Below the pieces are notes generated by a model that saw only the letters and a program-made list of their open reading frames with translations, made no database searches and had not been told where the DNA came from. A stretch of DNA of 28,761 nucleotides from Clostridia bacterium (lineage in GTDB: Bacteria > Bacillota > Clostridia > Peptostreptococcales > Anaerovoracaceae), in NCBI GenBank assembly GCA_024403215.1, contig JAKSSJ010000004.1, forward strand, positions 1 to 28,761, read 5' to 3'. Shown here one piece after another: positions 1 through 8,850 of the stretch. A program made the position numbers and the translations under genes. Each line of letters starts with the position of its first letter. Within the stretch, counting starts at the first letter, position 1.

Positions 1-429
1 ACCGCCACTTAATACAAGCGCCAAAAATGGCGGCTTAAGATCTGGATGCTCAATAAGATTTGCAAGTGTATGAGCCTGAATATGGTGCACACCAATTAAA
101 GGCTTAGAGCTAGCCATAGCTATAGCCTTTGCAAATGCGGTTCCGATAAGCAACGCCCCAGCAAGTCCTGGTCCTGCAGTTACACCAATCTCGTCAACAT
201 CATCAATTGTAAGATCTGCTTCTTTTAAAGCTTGCTCATATACAAAAGGAATATTGTTTAAGTGGTGCCTGCTTGCAAGCTCTGGCACAACTCCTCCATA
301 TATTGCGTGAATAGGAATCTGAGATGAAATAACATTAGACAATACCTCGCATCCATCCGCAAGTATTGCAATTGCCGTTTCATCGCAAGAGCTTTCTATT
401 CCCATTGTTATTATCTTGCCGTTTTTCAT
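1..429 (-). CDS. tsaD: tRNA N6-threonylcarbamoyladenosine synthase TsaD, N-terminal part (cut by window edge)
   Basis: TsaD is the Kae1/Qri7-family, metal-binding subunit that transfers the threonylcarbamoyl group to A37 of ANN-decoding tRNAs, working with TsaB and TsaE. The 143 codons present begin with the family signature [11 protein letters not shown] near residue 9, continue with VPELASRHH and contain the metal-binding HHIQAH motif near residue 110. Translation runs off the left edge at LVLSGG, so roughly the last 200 residues lie outside the window. The start is the ATG at 429, giving [10 protein letters not shown]. It is the last visible cistron of ribU-tsaE-tsaB-rimI-tsaD, 19 nt after rimI. 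Identification is secure; completeness cannot be judged. Confidence 0.96.
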   Translation of the reverse strand, partial: MKNGKIITMGIESSCDETAIAILADGCEVLSNVISSQIPIHAIYGGVVPELASRHHLNNIPFVYEQALKEADLTIDDVDEIGVTAGPGLAGALLIGTAFAKAIAMASSKPLIGVHHIQAHTLANLIEHPDLKPPFLALVLSGG

Positions 430-448
430 ATCTATTTCAATCTTCTTT

Positions 449-931
449 TTAATCTAAATCAAGTGGCTTTAACTCTACTGTTACAACCCTGCTCATAAGA
501 ATAGCATCATCCTTATTCTCATAATATTTTGGTCTTATGCCATCCTCTATAAAATCAAAGCTTTTATAAAGCGCAATTGCTCCGGCATTATTTACATTAA
601 CATCTAATAGGATTTTTTCTACTGCAATCAAATTGCAATAGCAAAGCATATAGTTGATAAGGTTATGAGCAACCTTATTTCTTCTAAACCTTGGATCTAC
701 TGCTATATCGCAGATTTCTGCGTTAACAGCCGGAATGCAAAAAGCAATAAGAAAGCCCACAACATCCTTTTTGTCACCGTCTATTGCGTCAGCAACCCAC
801 ATAATGTTCATCTCATTATCTAGGCTTTCTTTTATCATTTCTAAAGTCCAAGGATGATCAAAGCTTTGTGCTTCAATCTCAGCTATGCGCTTTAGATCTT
901 TTTCTTCTGCTTGTCTAACCTTGATGTTCAT
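449..931 (-). CDS. rimI: Ribosomal-protein-alanine N-acetyltransferase RimI (GNAT family)
   Basis: This 160-residue protein is a GNAT acetyltransferase of the RimI type, which N-terminally acetylates S18 in enterobacteria. It has the family start ([16 protein letters not shown]), the FDHPWT motif near residue 25, the acetyl-CoA loop region at [15 protein letters not shown] (about 79-93) and the C-terminal [14 protein letters not shown] block (about 115-127). The loop reads RFRRNKVA rather than the consensus R-x-x-G-x-G/A, so the pyrophosphate loop is slightly degenerate, as in many RimI. It sits between tsaB (9 nt) and tsaD (19 nt), the standard Firmicutes order. The true substrate could be another protein N-terminus. 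Confidence 0.92.
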   Translation of the reverse strand: MNIKVRQAEEKDLKRIAEIEAQSFDHPWTLEMIKESLDNEMNIMWVADAIDGDKKDVVGFLIAFCIPAVNAEICDIAVDPRFRRNKVAHNLINYMLCYCNLIAVEKILLDVNVNNAGAIALYKSFDFIEDGIRPKYYENKDDAILMSRVVTVELKPLDLD

Positions 932-940
932 AGCTTTCAG

Positions 941-1723
941 TTAAAATTTATTAGCACCCGATGTTCCAAATTTATTTGAATCAGCTTTTATCTTTTCTGC
1001 AAGTTTTCTTTCTGCTTCAGCCGCTCTTAAATACTCAGGCTTTGCATTATAGCAATCAGTAAGCTTTCCCTCATTGAATAACTTTGCACCAAGCCTTGCA
1101 GCGCCAAGAGCTGTCTGATACATATCATCCTCTGGTGCAAAAATATGAGGAAAATCAAAGGCGTCAAGCTTTTCCTTATACACTGAAATGCCATCGCCAA
1201 AGAAGCATACGCAGCCAAACTCCTTATGCTTTTCTAATGCATCTTTTAGCTTAGCTAAAAACTCAGATAAGTCATAAGCACCATCTTCGACAATAGGGTC
1301 ATCGTCTTCTTTTTTAGAGGCACCGCCATAAATCTGCTCACGTTTTGCATCAAAGATTGGGCAGAATAAAATGTCGTCGTCTTCCTTGCTGTTTTCGTCC
1401 TGCTCTAGCCATTCATAATCTCTATAAGCAAAGCTAGCAAGTGTTGGCACCTCAATAATTGGCTTATTCCAAATCTGGGCAAGGCCTTTTGCTGTTGCCA
1501 TGCCAATTCTTATTCCAGTAAAAGAACCTGGTCCTCTAGACACTACAATGGCATCTAAAGCATCAAACCTTGTGCTCTCCTCTTCCAAAAGCAGTTTAAT
1601 TACAGGTACAAGCCTTTGAAGATGAGAGTAGTCATCTTTATTAATTACCTGCGCAATCACACCATCGTCATAAAGAGCAACAGATGAATACGCTCCAGTT
1701 GTATCAATCGCTAATAATTTCAT
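941..1723 (-). CDS. tsaB: tRNA threonylcarbamoyladenosine biosynthesis protein TsaB
   Basis: TsaB (YeaZ) is the non-catalytic TsaD paralogue that forms the TsaD-TsaB-TsaE complex for t6A synthesis. The protein opens with MKLLAIDTTGAYSSVALYDD and has the diagnostic SRGPGSFTGIRIGMATAKGLA motif at about residues 62-82. At 260 residues it is slightly longer than the usual 220-240 because of acidic linkers around residues 105-150 (such as EQDENSKEDDD) and a tail ending ADSNKFGTSGANKF. The start ATG at 1723 immediately follows the tsaE stop, so translation is probably coupled. It lacks the TsaD metal-binding histidines, as expected. Confidence 0.95.
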   Translation of the reverse strand: MKLLAIDTTGAYSSVALYDDGVIAQVINKDDYSHLQRLVPVIKLLLEEESTRFDALDAIVVSRGPGSFTGIRIGMATAKGLAQIWNKPIIEVPTLASFAYRDYEWLEQDENSKEDDDILFCPIFDAKREQIYGGASKKEDDDPIVEDGAYDLSEFLAKLKDALEKHKEFGCVCFFGDGISVYKEKLDAFDFPHIFAPEDDMYQTALGAARLGAKLFNEGKLTDCYNAKPEYLRAAEAERKLAEKIKADSNKFGTSGANKF

Positions 1724-2137
1724 TTAATACTCTATTATTCTTTCTTCTTCGTCTTTGCCGTAATCTAGATTTAAAACTATTGTATCCTTTGGAAGCAGAT
1801 CTAAAACAAGATCTGCCCATTCAATAAGGCACACACCGCCCTTACGAAAATACTCTTCAAAACCCATTTCAAAGAGCTCATCCTCATCATGAACACGATA
1901 CACATCAAAATGGTAAAGCGGCATTCTGCCTGTTTCATATTCACACACAATAGTAAAGGTTGGGCTTGAAAGAGTTTCTGTAACGCCAAGGCCTTTGGCT
2001 ATTGCTTTTGTAAGAGTTGTTTTACCTGCACCAAGCGGTCCAATTAAGGCAACAACACTGCCGGGCTTTAATTTATCCGCAAACTCTTTGCCAAAGCTTT
2101 CAGTTTCTTTTAAATTTTTTAATACTACTGTTTCCAT
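1724..2137 (-). CDS. tsaE: tRNA threonylcarbamoyladenosine biosynthesis ATPase TsaE
   Basis: TsaE (YjeE) is the P-loop ATPase that resets the TsaBD complex during t6A synthesis. The 137-residue product has Walker A GPLGAGKTTLTKAIAKGLG (about 34-52), SPTFTIVCEYE (about 58-68), the LYHFDVYR block and LIEWAD near residue 105, all family hallmarks. The ATG at 2137 abuts the TAG stop of ribU at 2138 with no intervening base and no Shine-Dalgarno sequence is visible before it. Translation therefore most likely depends on ribosomes terminating on ribU. This places an essential function under the FMN-riboswitch leader unless an internal promoter exists. Confidence 0.96.
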   Translation of the reverse strand: METVVLKNLKETESFGKEFADKLKPGSVVALIGPLGAGKTTLTKAIAKGLGVTETLSSPTFTIVCEYETGRMPLYHFDVYRVHDEDELFEMGFEEYFRKGGVCLIEWADLVLDLLPKDTIVLNLDYGKDEEERIIEY

Positions 2138-2698
2138 CTATCTATGTAATATCGGAGAGATTTTTTTGTATACTAAAAATGTTATTACCGAATTAAGTAT
2201 TGCTTTGATAGCATTAAATAAAGTAATGTATGGAATAAGCGTAAGCATAGTACTGATTGGAATCTTAGTTCCACCTATCATTTCAAGATATATTGGTGTA
2301 ATGAAAAGATTTGCAGGAATCATAACTATAATCCACGCCAGCGTTCCAAGTGCTAAAGCTGTAATGGCACCTTTTTTTGTTTTTTTATGCTTATACACAT
2401 TACCTGCAACAAGTACATAAGAGCCAGTTGCAATAACATGCATTACTATTCCGTACCACGAGCTTGCTGCGCTCACCGTAAACCCTTGAATGAGTGCCAC
2501 AACAACTGTAAGTGCAAATCCTGCACCAGGTCCTAAAGCAAATGTTCCAAGAAGAATAGGAATATCTGCTGGGTCATATTCAAGAAAACTTACTGTTGGA
2601 ATAATTGGAAAATGGATTAACGCTACAAGTACAATTGATACTGCAGCAAGTACTCCAAGCTTGGCTATTGTTTTAGTGGAACTATTTCCATTATTCAT
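2138..2698 (-). CDS. ribU: Riboflavin ECF transporter S component RibU
   Basis: This is a 186-residue, strongly hydrophobic S component with about six membrane segments. Family features are the N-terminal KLGVLAAVSIVLV helix, the EYDPADIPILLGTFALGPGAG block (about 40-60), characteristic of RibU, and a C-terminal FLVYKKISPILHR. RibU binds riboflavin outside and docks to the shared EcfT-EcfA-EcfA' module; no such module is adjacent here, so the housekeeping ECF module would be used. Identity is reinforced by the FMN riboswitch directly upstream. The start ATG at 2698 lies 12 nt after a GGAG, slightly long; the nearer TTG is out of frame and hits a stop immediately. Confidence 0.94.
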   Translation of the reverse strand: MNNGNSSTKTIAKLGVLAAVSIVLVALIHFPIIPTVSFLEYDPADIPILLGTFALGPGAGFALTVVVALIQGFTVSAASSWYGIVMHVIATGSYVLVAGNVYKHKKTKKGAITALALGTLAWIIVMIPANLFITPIYLEMIGGTKIPISTMLTLIPYITLFNAIKAILNSVITFLVYKKISPILHR

Positions 2699-2714
2699 TG
2701 CAATAAAAAACTCC

Positions 2715-2828
2715 TTTCTTTCATCCGGACTTTACCGTCGGTTCTGGAATCTAACCAGATCGGCTTACGCTCGAGGACTAAGGTTCTACCTACTACCTCC
2801 GATGGGGACTTTCACCCACCCCTGAAAA
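2715..2828 (-). promoter_or_regulatory. FMN riboswitch (RFN element)
   Basis: Read on the minus strand, the leader shows the conserved RFN core in order: CAGGGGTGGGTGAAAGTCCC, CATCGGAGGTAGTAGG, CCTCGAGCGTAAGCC, GATTCCAGAACCGACGGT and AAAGTCCGGATGAAAG. The outer P1 helix pairs TTTTCA with TGAAAG, and the ribU Shine-Dalgarno AAGGAG begins only a few bases after P1. I see no hairpin followed by a U-run between aptamer and start codon, so FMN probably blocks translation initiation rather than terminating transcription. That mechanism is inferred; the aptamer assignment is direct. Confidence 0.96.
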
Positions 2829-2833
2829 TTTTC

Positions 2834-2846
2834 TTACGCTATTATA
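2834..2846 (-). promoter_or_regulatory. Probable -10 region and start of the ribU leader transcript
   Basis: On the minus strand TATAAT lies at 2841-2846, five to ten bases before the riboswitch, with predicted transcription start near 2834. The -35 position falls inside the tuf terminator stem and has no good TTGACA match. The promoter therefore starts right behind the terminator T-run and is only moderately supported. Confidence 0.5.
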
Positions 2847-2852
2847 ACATAA

Positions 2853-2880
2853 AAAAACTCCCGGGAAAACCCGGGAGTTT
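2853..2880 (-). terminator. Intrinsic terminator of the str operon (after tuf)
   Basis: On the minus strand a perfect CTCCCGGG / CCCGGGAG stem with a TTTT loop is followed by seven T. It begins 23 nt after the tuf stop codon and separates the str operon from the ribU riboswitch leader. Confidence 0.95.
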
Positions 2881-2902
2881 TAATACCAAAGTATTTTTCG
2901 AA

Positions 2903-4102
2903 TTATTCAATGATAGAAGCTACAACGCCGGAAGCAACTGTTCTGCCGCCTTCACGAATAGCAAATCTCATTCCTTCTTCGATAGCAACTGGTGTAATGA
3001 GTTCAACTGTCATTTCAACGTTGTCTCCTGGCATGCACATTTCTATTCCTTCTGGAAGAGCGATTGTGCCTGTTACGTCAGTTGTTCTGATGTAGAACTG
3101 TGGTCTATATCCGTTGAAGAATGGAGTATGACGTCCACCTTCAGCCTGCTTAAGTACGTAAACCTGTGCTTTGTACTTTGTGTGTGGGTGGATTGATCCA
3201 ACCTTAGCGAGAACCTGTCCTCTTTCGATTTCGTCTCTCTGTACACCTCTAAGAAGTACACCAATGTTGTCTCCAGCTTCGCCCTGATCGAGGAGCTTTC
3301 TGAACATTTCAACACCTGTTACAACTACTTTTCTTGTTTCTTCTGTAAGTCCAACGATTTCAACTTCGTCGCCAACCTTTACGATACCTCTTTCAACACG
3401 GCCTGTAGCTACTGTACCACGACCTGTGATTGAGAATACGTCTTCTACTGGCATAAGGAATGGCTTATCTGTTGGTCTTTCTGGTGTAGGAATATATGAG
3501 TCTACTGCAGCCATAAGTTCCATAACCTTTTCAGCCCATGGTCCATCTGGGTTGTTGAGAGCTTCAAGAGCAGATCCTCTGATGATTGGTGTATCATCGC
3601 CTGGGAAATCATAGCTTGAAAGAAGATCTCTAACTTCCATTTCAACGAGGTCAAGAAGTTCTTCGTCGTCTACCATGTCGCACTTGTTAAGGAATACTAC
3701 GATGTAAGGAACACCTACCTGACGGGAGAGAAGAATGTGCTCTCTTGTCTGTGGCATTGGTCCATCTGTAGCTGCGCAAACGAGGATAGCACCGTCCATC
3801 TGTGCTGCACCTGTAATCATGTTCTTTACATAGTCAGCGTGGCCCGGGCAGTCAACGTGTGCATAGTGTCTTGTTGCTGTTTCATATTCTACGTGAGCGG
3901 TATTGATTGTAATACCTCTTTCTCTTTCTTCTGGAGCCTTATCAATGTTTGCAAAGTCAACGATCTGGTTTGTAGCAGATGGCATCTTTGTTGCAAGAAC
4001 CTTTGTAATAGCTGCAGTAAGAGTTGTCTTACCATGGTCTACGTGACCAATTGTGCCGATGTTAACATGTGGCTTTGATCTTTCAAATTTCTCTTTTGCC
4101 AT
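2903..4102 (-). CDS. tuf: Translation elongation factor EF-Tu
   Basis: EF-Tu is the GTPase that delivers aminoacyl-tRNA to the ribosomal A site. The 399-residue product has G1 GHVDHGKTT (about 18-26), the effector region [14 protein letters not shown] (about 59-72), G3 DCPGHADY (about 81-88), G4 NKCDMVDD (about 136-143) and G5 GSALEAL, followed by complete domains 2 and 3 ending [11 protein letters not shown]. The ATG at 4102 is preceded by a strong AGGAGG. It is the last gene of rpsL-rpsG-fusA-tuf and 59 nt downstream of fusA. Length and motifs are fully normal. Confidence 0.99.
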   Translation of the reverse strand: MAKEKFERSKPHVNIGTIGHVDHGKTTLTAAITKVLATKMPSATNQIVDFANIDKAPEERERGITINTAHVEYETATRHYAHVDCPGHADYVKNMITGAAQMDGAILVCAATDGPMPQTREHILLSRQVGVPYIVVFLNKCDMVDDEELLDLVEMEVRDLLSSYDFPGDDTPIIRGSALEALNNPDGPWAEKVMELMAAVDSYIPTPERPTDKPFLMPVEDVFSITGRGTVATGRVERGIVKVGDEVEIVGLTEETRKVVVTGVEMFRKLLDQGEAGDNIGVLLRGVQRDEIERGQVLAKVGSIHPHTKYKAQVYVLKQAEGGRHTPFFNGYRPQFYIRTTDVTGTIALPEGIEMCMPGDNVEMTVELITPVAIEEGMRFAIREGGRTVASGVVASIIE

Positions 4103-4161
4103 TTTAAAAATCCTCCTAAAACGGTATTAAATTAATTAGTACTAACTAAATTATTATACAT

Positions 4162-6225
4162 TTATTTATTAATTTTTTCAATCAGTGCATCTGGGAGCTT
4201 TTCAAAGTGGTCCATCTGCATTACGTATACGCCACGACCCTGAGTCTTAGATCTAAGATCTGTAGCATATCCGAACATCTCTGAAAGTGGAACCATTGCT
4301 CTAACTGATGCCTGTCCGTTGAAAATGTCTGTTCCTTCAATGCGACCACGTCTTGAAGAGATATCTCCAATAACATCGCCCATATATTCTTCTGGAGCAT
4401 TAACTTCAACCTTGAAGACTGGCTCAAGAAGTATAGGAGCAGCTTTCTTTGCTGCATCACGAAGGGCCATAGAAGCAGCAATCTTAAATGCCATTTCTGA
4501 TGAGTCGACTTCGTGGAAAGAACCATCAAACAGTTCAACACCCATGTCCACAAGCTGATAACCAGCAATAGGACCTGCTTGCATTGCGGACTGAATTCCT
4601 TCGTCGATCTTTGGAATGTATTCCTTTGGAATAGCACCACCAACAATCTTGTTGACGAATTCATATCCAGCGCCAGCTTCTCTTGGGTAAACTCTGATCT
4701 TTACATGACCATACTGACCATGACCACCAGACTGCTTTACATACTTGTTCTCTTCGATAGCTTCCTTTGTAATAGTTTCCTTGTATGAAACCTGTGGCTT
4801 ACCAACATTAGCTTCAACCTTAAACTCTCTTAAAAGTCTATCTACAATGATTTCAAGATGCAGCTCGCCCATTCCGGCGATAATTGTTTGACCAGTTTCT
4901 TGGTCTGTGTATGTCTTAAATGTTGGGTCTTCTTCAGCGAGCTTAGAAAGCGCAATTCCCATCTTTTCAAGACCAGCTTTTGTCTTAGGTTCGATTGCAA
5001 CCTGAATAACTGGATCTGGGAATTCCATAGATTCAAGGATGATTGGGTGAGACTCATCACAGAGTGTATCACCTGTTGTTGTATCCTTAAGACCTACAGC
5101 TGCTGCAATATCTCCTGCATAAACCTCAGAGATTTCTTCTCTGTGATTTGCGTGCATCTGAAGGATTCTTCCCATTCTTTCCTTCTTACCCTTAACGGCA
5201 TTGTATACATAAGAGCCGCTTTCGAGTACTCCGGAATATACACGGAAGAAGGCAAGCTTTCCAACGAATGGATCAGTCATAATCTTAAATGCTAATGCTG
5301 AGAATGGCTCCTTATCGCTAGCATGTCTATCTTCTTCTGTTTCTGTCCCTGGAAGGACACCCCTGATAGCAGGGATATCAAGTGGAGAAGGCATATAATC
5401 TACGATTGCATCCAGAAGTAACTGAACACCCTTGTTCTTATATGCTGAGCCGCACACTACAGGTACCATCTCATTGGCAAGAGTCATCTTTCTAATAGTT
5501 GACTTGATTTCCTCTACTGTGAGCTCCTTGCCGTCTAAATACTTTTCCATAAGCTCTTCGTCACATTCTGCAACGGACTCAATCATCTTATGGTGATATT
5601 CTTCTGCAAGCTCCATCATGTCAGCAGGAATTTCGGCTTCTTCGTAAACCTTACCAAGATCATCCTTATAAATTTCTGCTTTCATTCTAACAAGATCAAT
5701 GATGCCTACAAATTCAGATTCCTTACCGATAGGAAGCTGAATTGGCACAGCAGGTGCTTTAAGTCTGTCTTTAATCATGTCTAAAACATGATAGAAGTTT
5801 GCGCCAAGAATATCCATCTTGTTGATGAAAATCATTCTTGGAACCTTGTACTTCTCAGCCTGTCTCCAAACTGTTTCAGACTGTGGTTCTACACCACCCT
5901 TTGCACACAGTACTGTTACGGCGCCATCAAGTACACGCAGTGATCTTTCTACTTCTACTGTGAAGTCTACGTGACCCGGGGTATCTATGATGTTGATTCT
6001 GCAGTGCTTCCACTGAGCTGTTGTTGCAGCAGAAGTAATTGTAATACCTCTTTCCTGCTCCTGTTCCATCCAGTCCATTGTGGCTGTACCATCGTGGGTT
6101 TCACCAATCTTATGGGTTTTACCTGTGTAGAACAGAATTCTTTCAGTGGTAGTTGTTTTACCAGCATCAATATGAGCCATAATACCAATATTTCTGGTAT
6201 TCTCTAGCGAAAACTGTCTTGGCAT
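4162..6225 (-). CDS. fusA: Translation elongation factor EF-G
   Basis: EF-G is the GTPase that drives ribosomal translocation and, with RRF, recycling. The 687-residue protein has G1 [15 protein letters not shown] (about 17-31), the switch I sequence [16 protein letters not shown]3 [16 protein letters not shown] (about 81-96), G4 NKMDILGA (about 135-142) and the domain IV signature [13 protein letters not shown] (about 500-512). A full domain V ends [11 protein letters not shown]. It lies 12 nt after rpsG and 59 nt before tuf. It is the canonical translocase type, not the TetM/RPP or EF-G2 paralogue, judging by position and sequence. Confidence 0.99.
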   Translation of the reverse strand: MPRQFSLENTRNIGIMAHIDAGKTTTTERILFYTGKTHKIGETHDGTATMDWMEQEQERGITITSAATTAQWKHCRINIIDTPGHVDFTVEVERSLRVLDGAVTVLCAKGGVEPQSETVWRQAEKYKVPRMIFINKMDILGANFYHVLDMIKDRLKAPAVPIQLPIGKESEFVGIIDLVRMKAEIYKDDLGKVYEEAEIPADMMELAEEYHHKMIESVAECDEELMEKYLDGKELTVEEIKSTIRKMTLANEMVPVVCGSAYKNKGVQLLLDAIVDYMPSPLDIPAIRGVLPGTETEEDRHASDKEPFSALAFKIMTDPFVGKLAFFRVYSGVLESGSYVYNAVKGKKERMGRILQMHANHREEISEVYAGDIAAAVGLKDTTTGDTLCDESHPIILESMEFPDPVIQVAIEPKTKAGLEKMGIALSKLAEEDPTFKTYTDQETGQTIIAGMGELHLEIIVDRLLREFKVEANVGKPQVSYKETITKEAIEENKYVKQSGGHGQYGHVKIRVYPREAGAGYEFVNKIVGGAIPKEYIPKIDEGIQSAMQAGPIAGYQLVDMGVELFDGSFHEVDSSEMAFKIAASMALRDAAKKAAPILLEPVFKVEVNAPEEYMGDVIGDISSRRGRIEGTDIFNGQASVRAMVPLSEMFGYATDLRSKTQGRGVYVMQMDHFEKLPDALIEKINK

Positions 6226-6236
6226 TTTATCACCTA

Positions 6237-6764
<528 letters not shown>

Positions 6765-6774
6765 TTACTGCGGC

Positions 6775-6798
6775 GCCCATAAATCTATGTAAATGGGC
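6775..6798 (-). promoter_or_regulatory. Stem-loop in the rpsL-rpsG intergenic region
   Basis: GCCCAT at 6793-6798 (minus strand) pairs with ATGGGC at 6775-6780 across a 12-nt loop, within the 145-nt rpsL-rpsG gap. In enterobacteria S7 represses its own operon by binding this gap. Whether this hairpin plays that role is an inference, as no 16S-like mimicry was demonstrated. Confidence 0.35.
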
Positions 6799-6852
6799 AC
6801 TATATCCCGATAATTTCTGTTTAGTTATAACTTTCTTAAATTGTGCAAGATA

Positions 6853-7275
6853 TTAAGCTTTCTTTGCTTTTGGTCTCTTTGCACCGTACTTTGATCTAGC
6901 CTGGCCTCTGTCTGCAACGCCTGCTGTATCTAATGTACCTCTAACAATGTGGTATCTTACACCTGGGAGATCCTTTACACGACCGCCTCTGATAAGAACA
7001 ACACTGTGCTCCTGAAGGTTATGACCAACGCCCGGGATATAAGCAGTAACTTCAAGTCCGTTTGTTAAACGTACTCTTGCTACCTTACGAAGTGCAGAAT
7101 TTGGCTTTTTAGGAGTAACTGTTTTTACAGATGTGCATACACCACGCTTTTGTGGAGCCTTTGTATCTGTAGGTACTCTCTTGATGGAGTTCATACTCTT
7201 AAGAAGAGCTGGGCTGTTAGACTTCTTTGTTGTCTGGGTCCTTCCTTCTCTAACCAATTGGTTTATGGTTGGCAT
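6853..7275 (-). CDS. rpsL: 30S ribosomal protein S12
   Basis: S12 lies at the decoding centre and affects fidelity and streptomycin sensitivity. The start is the ATG at 7275 ([12 protein letters not shown]), 8 nt after GGAG; a frame seven residues longer starts inside the ribosome binding site and is rejected. The product has 140 residues. Key blocks are [15 protein letters not shown], the [33 protein letters not shown] region and the GAKRPK end. The streptomycin-critical lysines (TPKKPNS and the RVKDLPG loop) appear wild type. It is the first gene of the str operon and has its own strong promoter upstream. Confidence 0.98.
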   Translation of the reverse strand: MPTINQLVREGRTQTTKKSNSPALLKSMNSIKRVPTDTKAPQKRGVCTSVKTVTPKKPNSALRKVARVRLTNGLEVTAYIPGVGHNLQEHSVVLIRGGRVKDLPGVRYHIVRGTLDTAGVADRGQARSKYGAKRPKAKKA

Positions 7276-7390
7276 TATAATTTCTCCTTTCTTCAAATAT
7301 TTGCTGCTGTTTCCCGCAACGGCTGCTCATTTCTTAATACTATAATATATAGCACGTGAAAATATCGCTGCCATGCAGCGCAACGGTAGA

Positions 7391-7419
7391 ATAATATCAA
7401 AAAACCCTTGAAAAGTCAA
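7391..7419 (-). promoter_or_regulatory. Strong sigma-A-type promoter of the str operon
   Basis: On the minus strand TTGACT (7414-7419) and TATTAT (7391-7396) are separated by exactly 17 bp. The predicted start near 7384 gives a leader of about 110 nt before rpsL, which contains a small CGCTGC/GCAGCG hairpin near 7365-7380. Confidence 0.8.
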
Positions 7420-7436
7420 GCATTTTCAAGGGTTTT
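7401..7436 (-). terminator. Long hairpin overlapping the str promoter, terminator-like
   Basis: AAAACCCTTGAAAA (7401-7414) and TTTTCAAGGGTTTT (7423-7436) form a perfect 14-bp inverted repeat with an 8-nt loop; a T-run follows in the minus direction and a weaker one in the plus direction. It overlaps the str -35 box and spacer. It may be a leftover terminator from whatever once preceded rpsL, or simply block readthrough into the operon. Confidence 0.55.
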
Positions 7437-7468
7437 ATCCACTTTTTACTTTCCACTTGGAGCATAAT

Positions 7469-7521
7469 CGGAATAATATTCGGAATAATACCTTGATATT
7501 ATTCCGCAAAAATGATATATT
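7469..7521 (+). promoter_or_regulatory. Promoter and palindromic operator candidate of the first HipA-type gene
   Basis: CGGAATAATA occurs at 7469-7478 and 7481-7490, and its inverse TATTATTCCG at 7497-7506, so three half-sites cover the promoter. TTGATA (7493-7498) and TATATT (7516-7521) are 17 bp apart; the -35 box lies in the palindrome. The predicted start near 7528 leaves essentially no leader before the ATG at 7529. Autoregulation by the encoded HTH is inferred. Confidence 0.7.
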
Positions 7522-7528
7522 AATCAGC

Positions 7529-8776
7529 ATGAAAAACTATTTAACAGTAAAACAAGTTTCAAATATATGGGGAATTAGTGATAGAAGAGTTCGACTCTTA
7601 TGTCAAGAAGGGAAAATCCCTGGTGTCATCAAAGAAAAAAAGTCCTATCTTATTCCACAAAATGCCCAAAAGCCATACGATGGAAGAAGAAAAGAAGAAC
7701 CAGATAATCTCTTTCTCAAATGGCAGGATGACGTTGTAGGTATAATAGATAACCAATATAACGTCCATTTTACAATGCCAAAATATAATAGGCTTATCGC
7801 AGAATATACAAAAGGATTGGACTACTGGTCAAGATCGGAGTTTGAAGCCTTCCTATCAGATAGGCTTATCAGTAAAGATAGAAGAGACATAGAGCATATA
7901 CTGTTTAAACTGGGTTTTTCTCGTTACAATATAATTGAACTGGCTATTAAAACAAAAGCTATAAATTCATCAGACCTTTTGTGGATTGCAAGTAGCGAAA
8001 ATGAGAAATTAAGTACCGCGCTTACAGAAGTCTTCAATTCAATTTTTGCCAAAAAAGTGGACCTGCAAGGCGATAGTGTTGATAGTCCTGAAGGGGCTAA
8101 TCTTAAAAGATACGGCGCGTATAACGGCATGTATGGAATATACAAAAAACGCCTCCATCCTTTCAGCAATGACATTGAATCAGAGGTGGCAGTATATAAA
8201 ATAGCGCAGCTTATTGGAGTAAATTGTTGCCCCGCATATAAAGTGGATAAAGATACTGTTTTTTCTCGGTTCATGTACGATGTACCAAATCAGCAAATCA
8301 TTCACTTTAGACACTTCTTTGATTACAACAGAGGCAATGATGAATATCTCAATCTTCTTTCAGTAAGACCTCAATATCAAGCTGATATTGTAAAGATGAT
8401 AGCCTTGGACTTTATCACCAGACAAGATGATAGGCACCTTTCAAATATTGCAGTAAAAATATCTGGAAGTGATGAAAGTTTCTATCCGCTTTACGACAAT
8501 GGCAGAAGCCTCTTTTATGAAGATACAGACGAAACTGTTGAAAAAGCAGTAAAAGATCCGGTAAAGTTTTGCACCAACTTCGGACCAAGCGGAACCTACT
8601 ATGATATCTTGCTGGAAATATCAAAGAGCGGAATAAATCTATCAAAACTTATTAATCTAAACGTTAATGAAAATGAAATACGTAAAGCCTTACTAGAATC
8701 AGACTTTACAGGATATAAACTTGAAGGCTCAATACAATGGATTATGGGAGCCTTAAAAATACTGGGGAAGATATAG
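7529..8776 (+). CDS. HipA-type serine/threonine kinase fold protein with N-terminal MerR/excisionase-like HTH
   Basis: HipA kinases phosphorylate targets such as glutamyl-tRNA synthetase and act as toxins held by an HTH antitoxin, HipB. Here residues 1-50 (LTVKQVSNIWGISDRRVRLL..GKIPG) form a winged excisionase/MerR-like DNA-binding domain, and residues about 185-410 carry the kinase. The catalytic loop DDRHLSN has Asp301 and Asn306, and the metal-binding PLYDNG has Asp323, with the same 5-residue spacing as HipA Asp309/Asn314. All catalytic positions look intact. I chose ATG 7529 over a TTG 72 nt upstream because the upstream part runs through the promoter palindrome. No Shine-Dalgarno precedes it. 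Function as toxin, regulator or both is not shown; there is no separate antitoxin gene. Confidence 0.8.
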   Translation: MKNYLTVKQVSNIWGISDRRVRLLCQEGKIPGVIKEKKSYLIPQNAQKPYDGRRKEEPDNLFLKWQDDVVGIIDNQYNVHFTMPKYNRLIAEYTKGLDYWSRSEFEAFLSDRLISKDRRDIEHILFKLGFSRYNIIELAIKTKAINSSDLLWIASSENEKLSTALTEVFNSIFAKKVDLQGDSVDSPEGANLKRYGAYNGMYGIYKKRLHPFSNDIESEVAVYKIAQLIGVNCCPAYKVDKDTVFSRFMYDVPNQQIIHFRHFFDYNRGNDEYLNLLSVRPQYQADIVKMIALDFITRQDDRHLSNIAVKISGSDESFYPLYDNGRSLFYEDTDETVEKAVKDPVKFCTNFGPSGTYYDILLEISKSGINLSKLINLNVNENEIRKALLESDFTGYKLEGSIQWIMGALKILGKI

Positions 8777-8785
8777 CGCTTAAGG

Positions 8786-8816
8786 AAAACGGTGTTGGTA
8801 TAACCAACACCGTTTT
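8786..8816. terminator. Bidirectional terminator between convergent genes
   Basis: AAAACGGTGTTGGT and ACCAACACCGTTTT form a perfect 14-bp stem with a 3-nt loop, with T-rich tails in both directions. It lies between the convergent HipA-type gene (ends 8776) and the SLH surface protein gene (ends 8851). Confidence 0.93.
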
Positions 8817-8850
8817 AATAATTTCGAGGCCGTTTTAGGGCTAAAATCGC

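Noticed and set aside
2490..2825. Plus-strand frame of 111 codons over ribU and its leader
   Set aside because: It is antisense to ribU and the FMN riboswitch and has no recognisable domain.
3737..5295. Several cysteine- or serine-rich plus-strand frames opposite tuf and fusA
   Set aside because: They mirror the codon usage of highly conserved genes on the other strand and show no family resemblance.
7276..7296. Longer rpsL start (MKKGEII...)
   Set aside because: The extra residues are the translated Shine-Dalgarno region; S12 starts MPTINQ.
7457..7528. TTG start for the first HipA-type gene
   Set aside because: It would translate the operator and promoter; the HTH domain begins naturally at ATG 7529.
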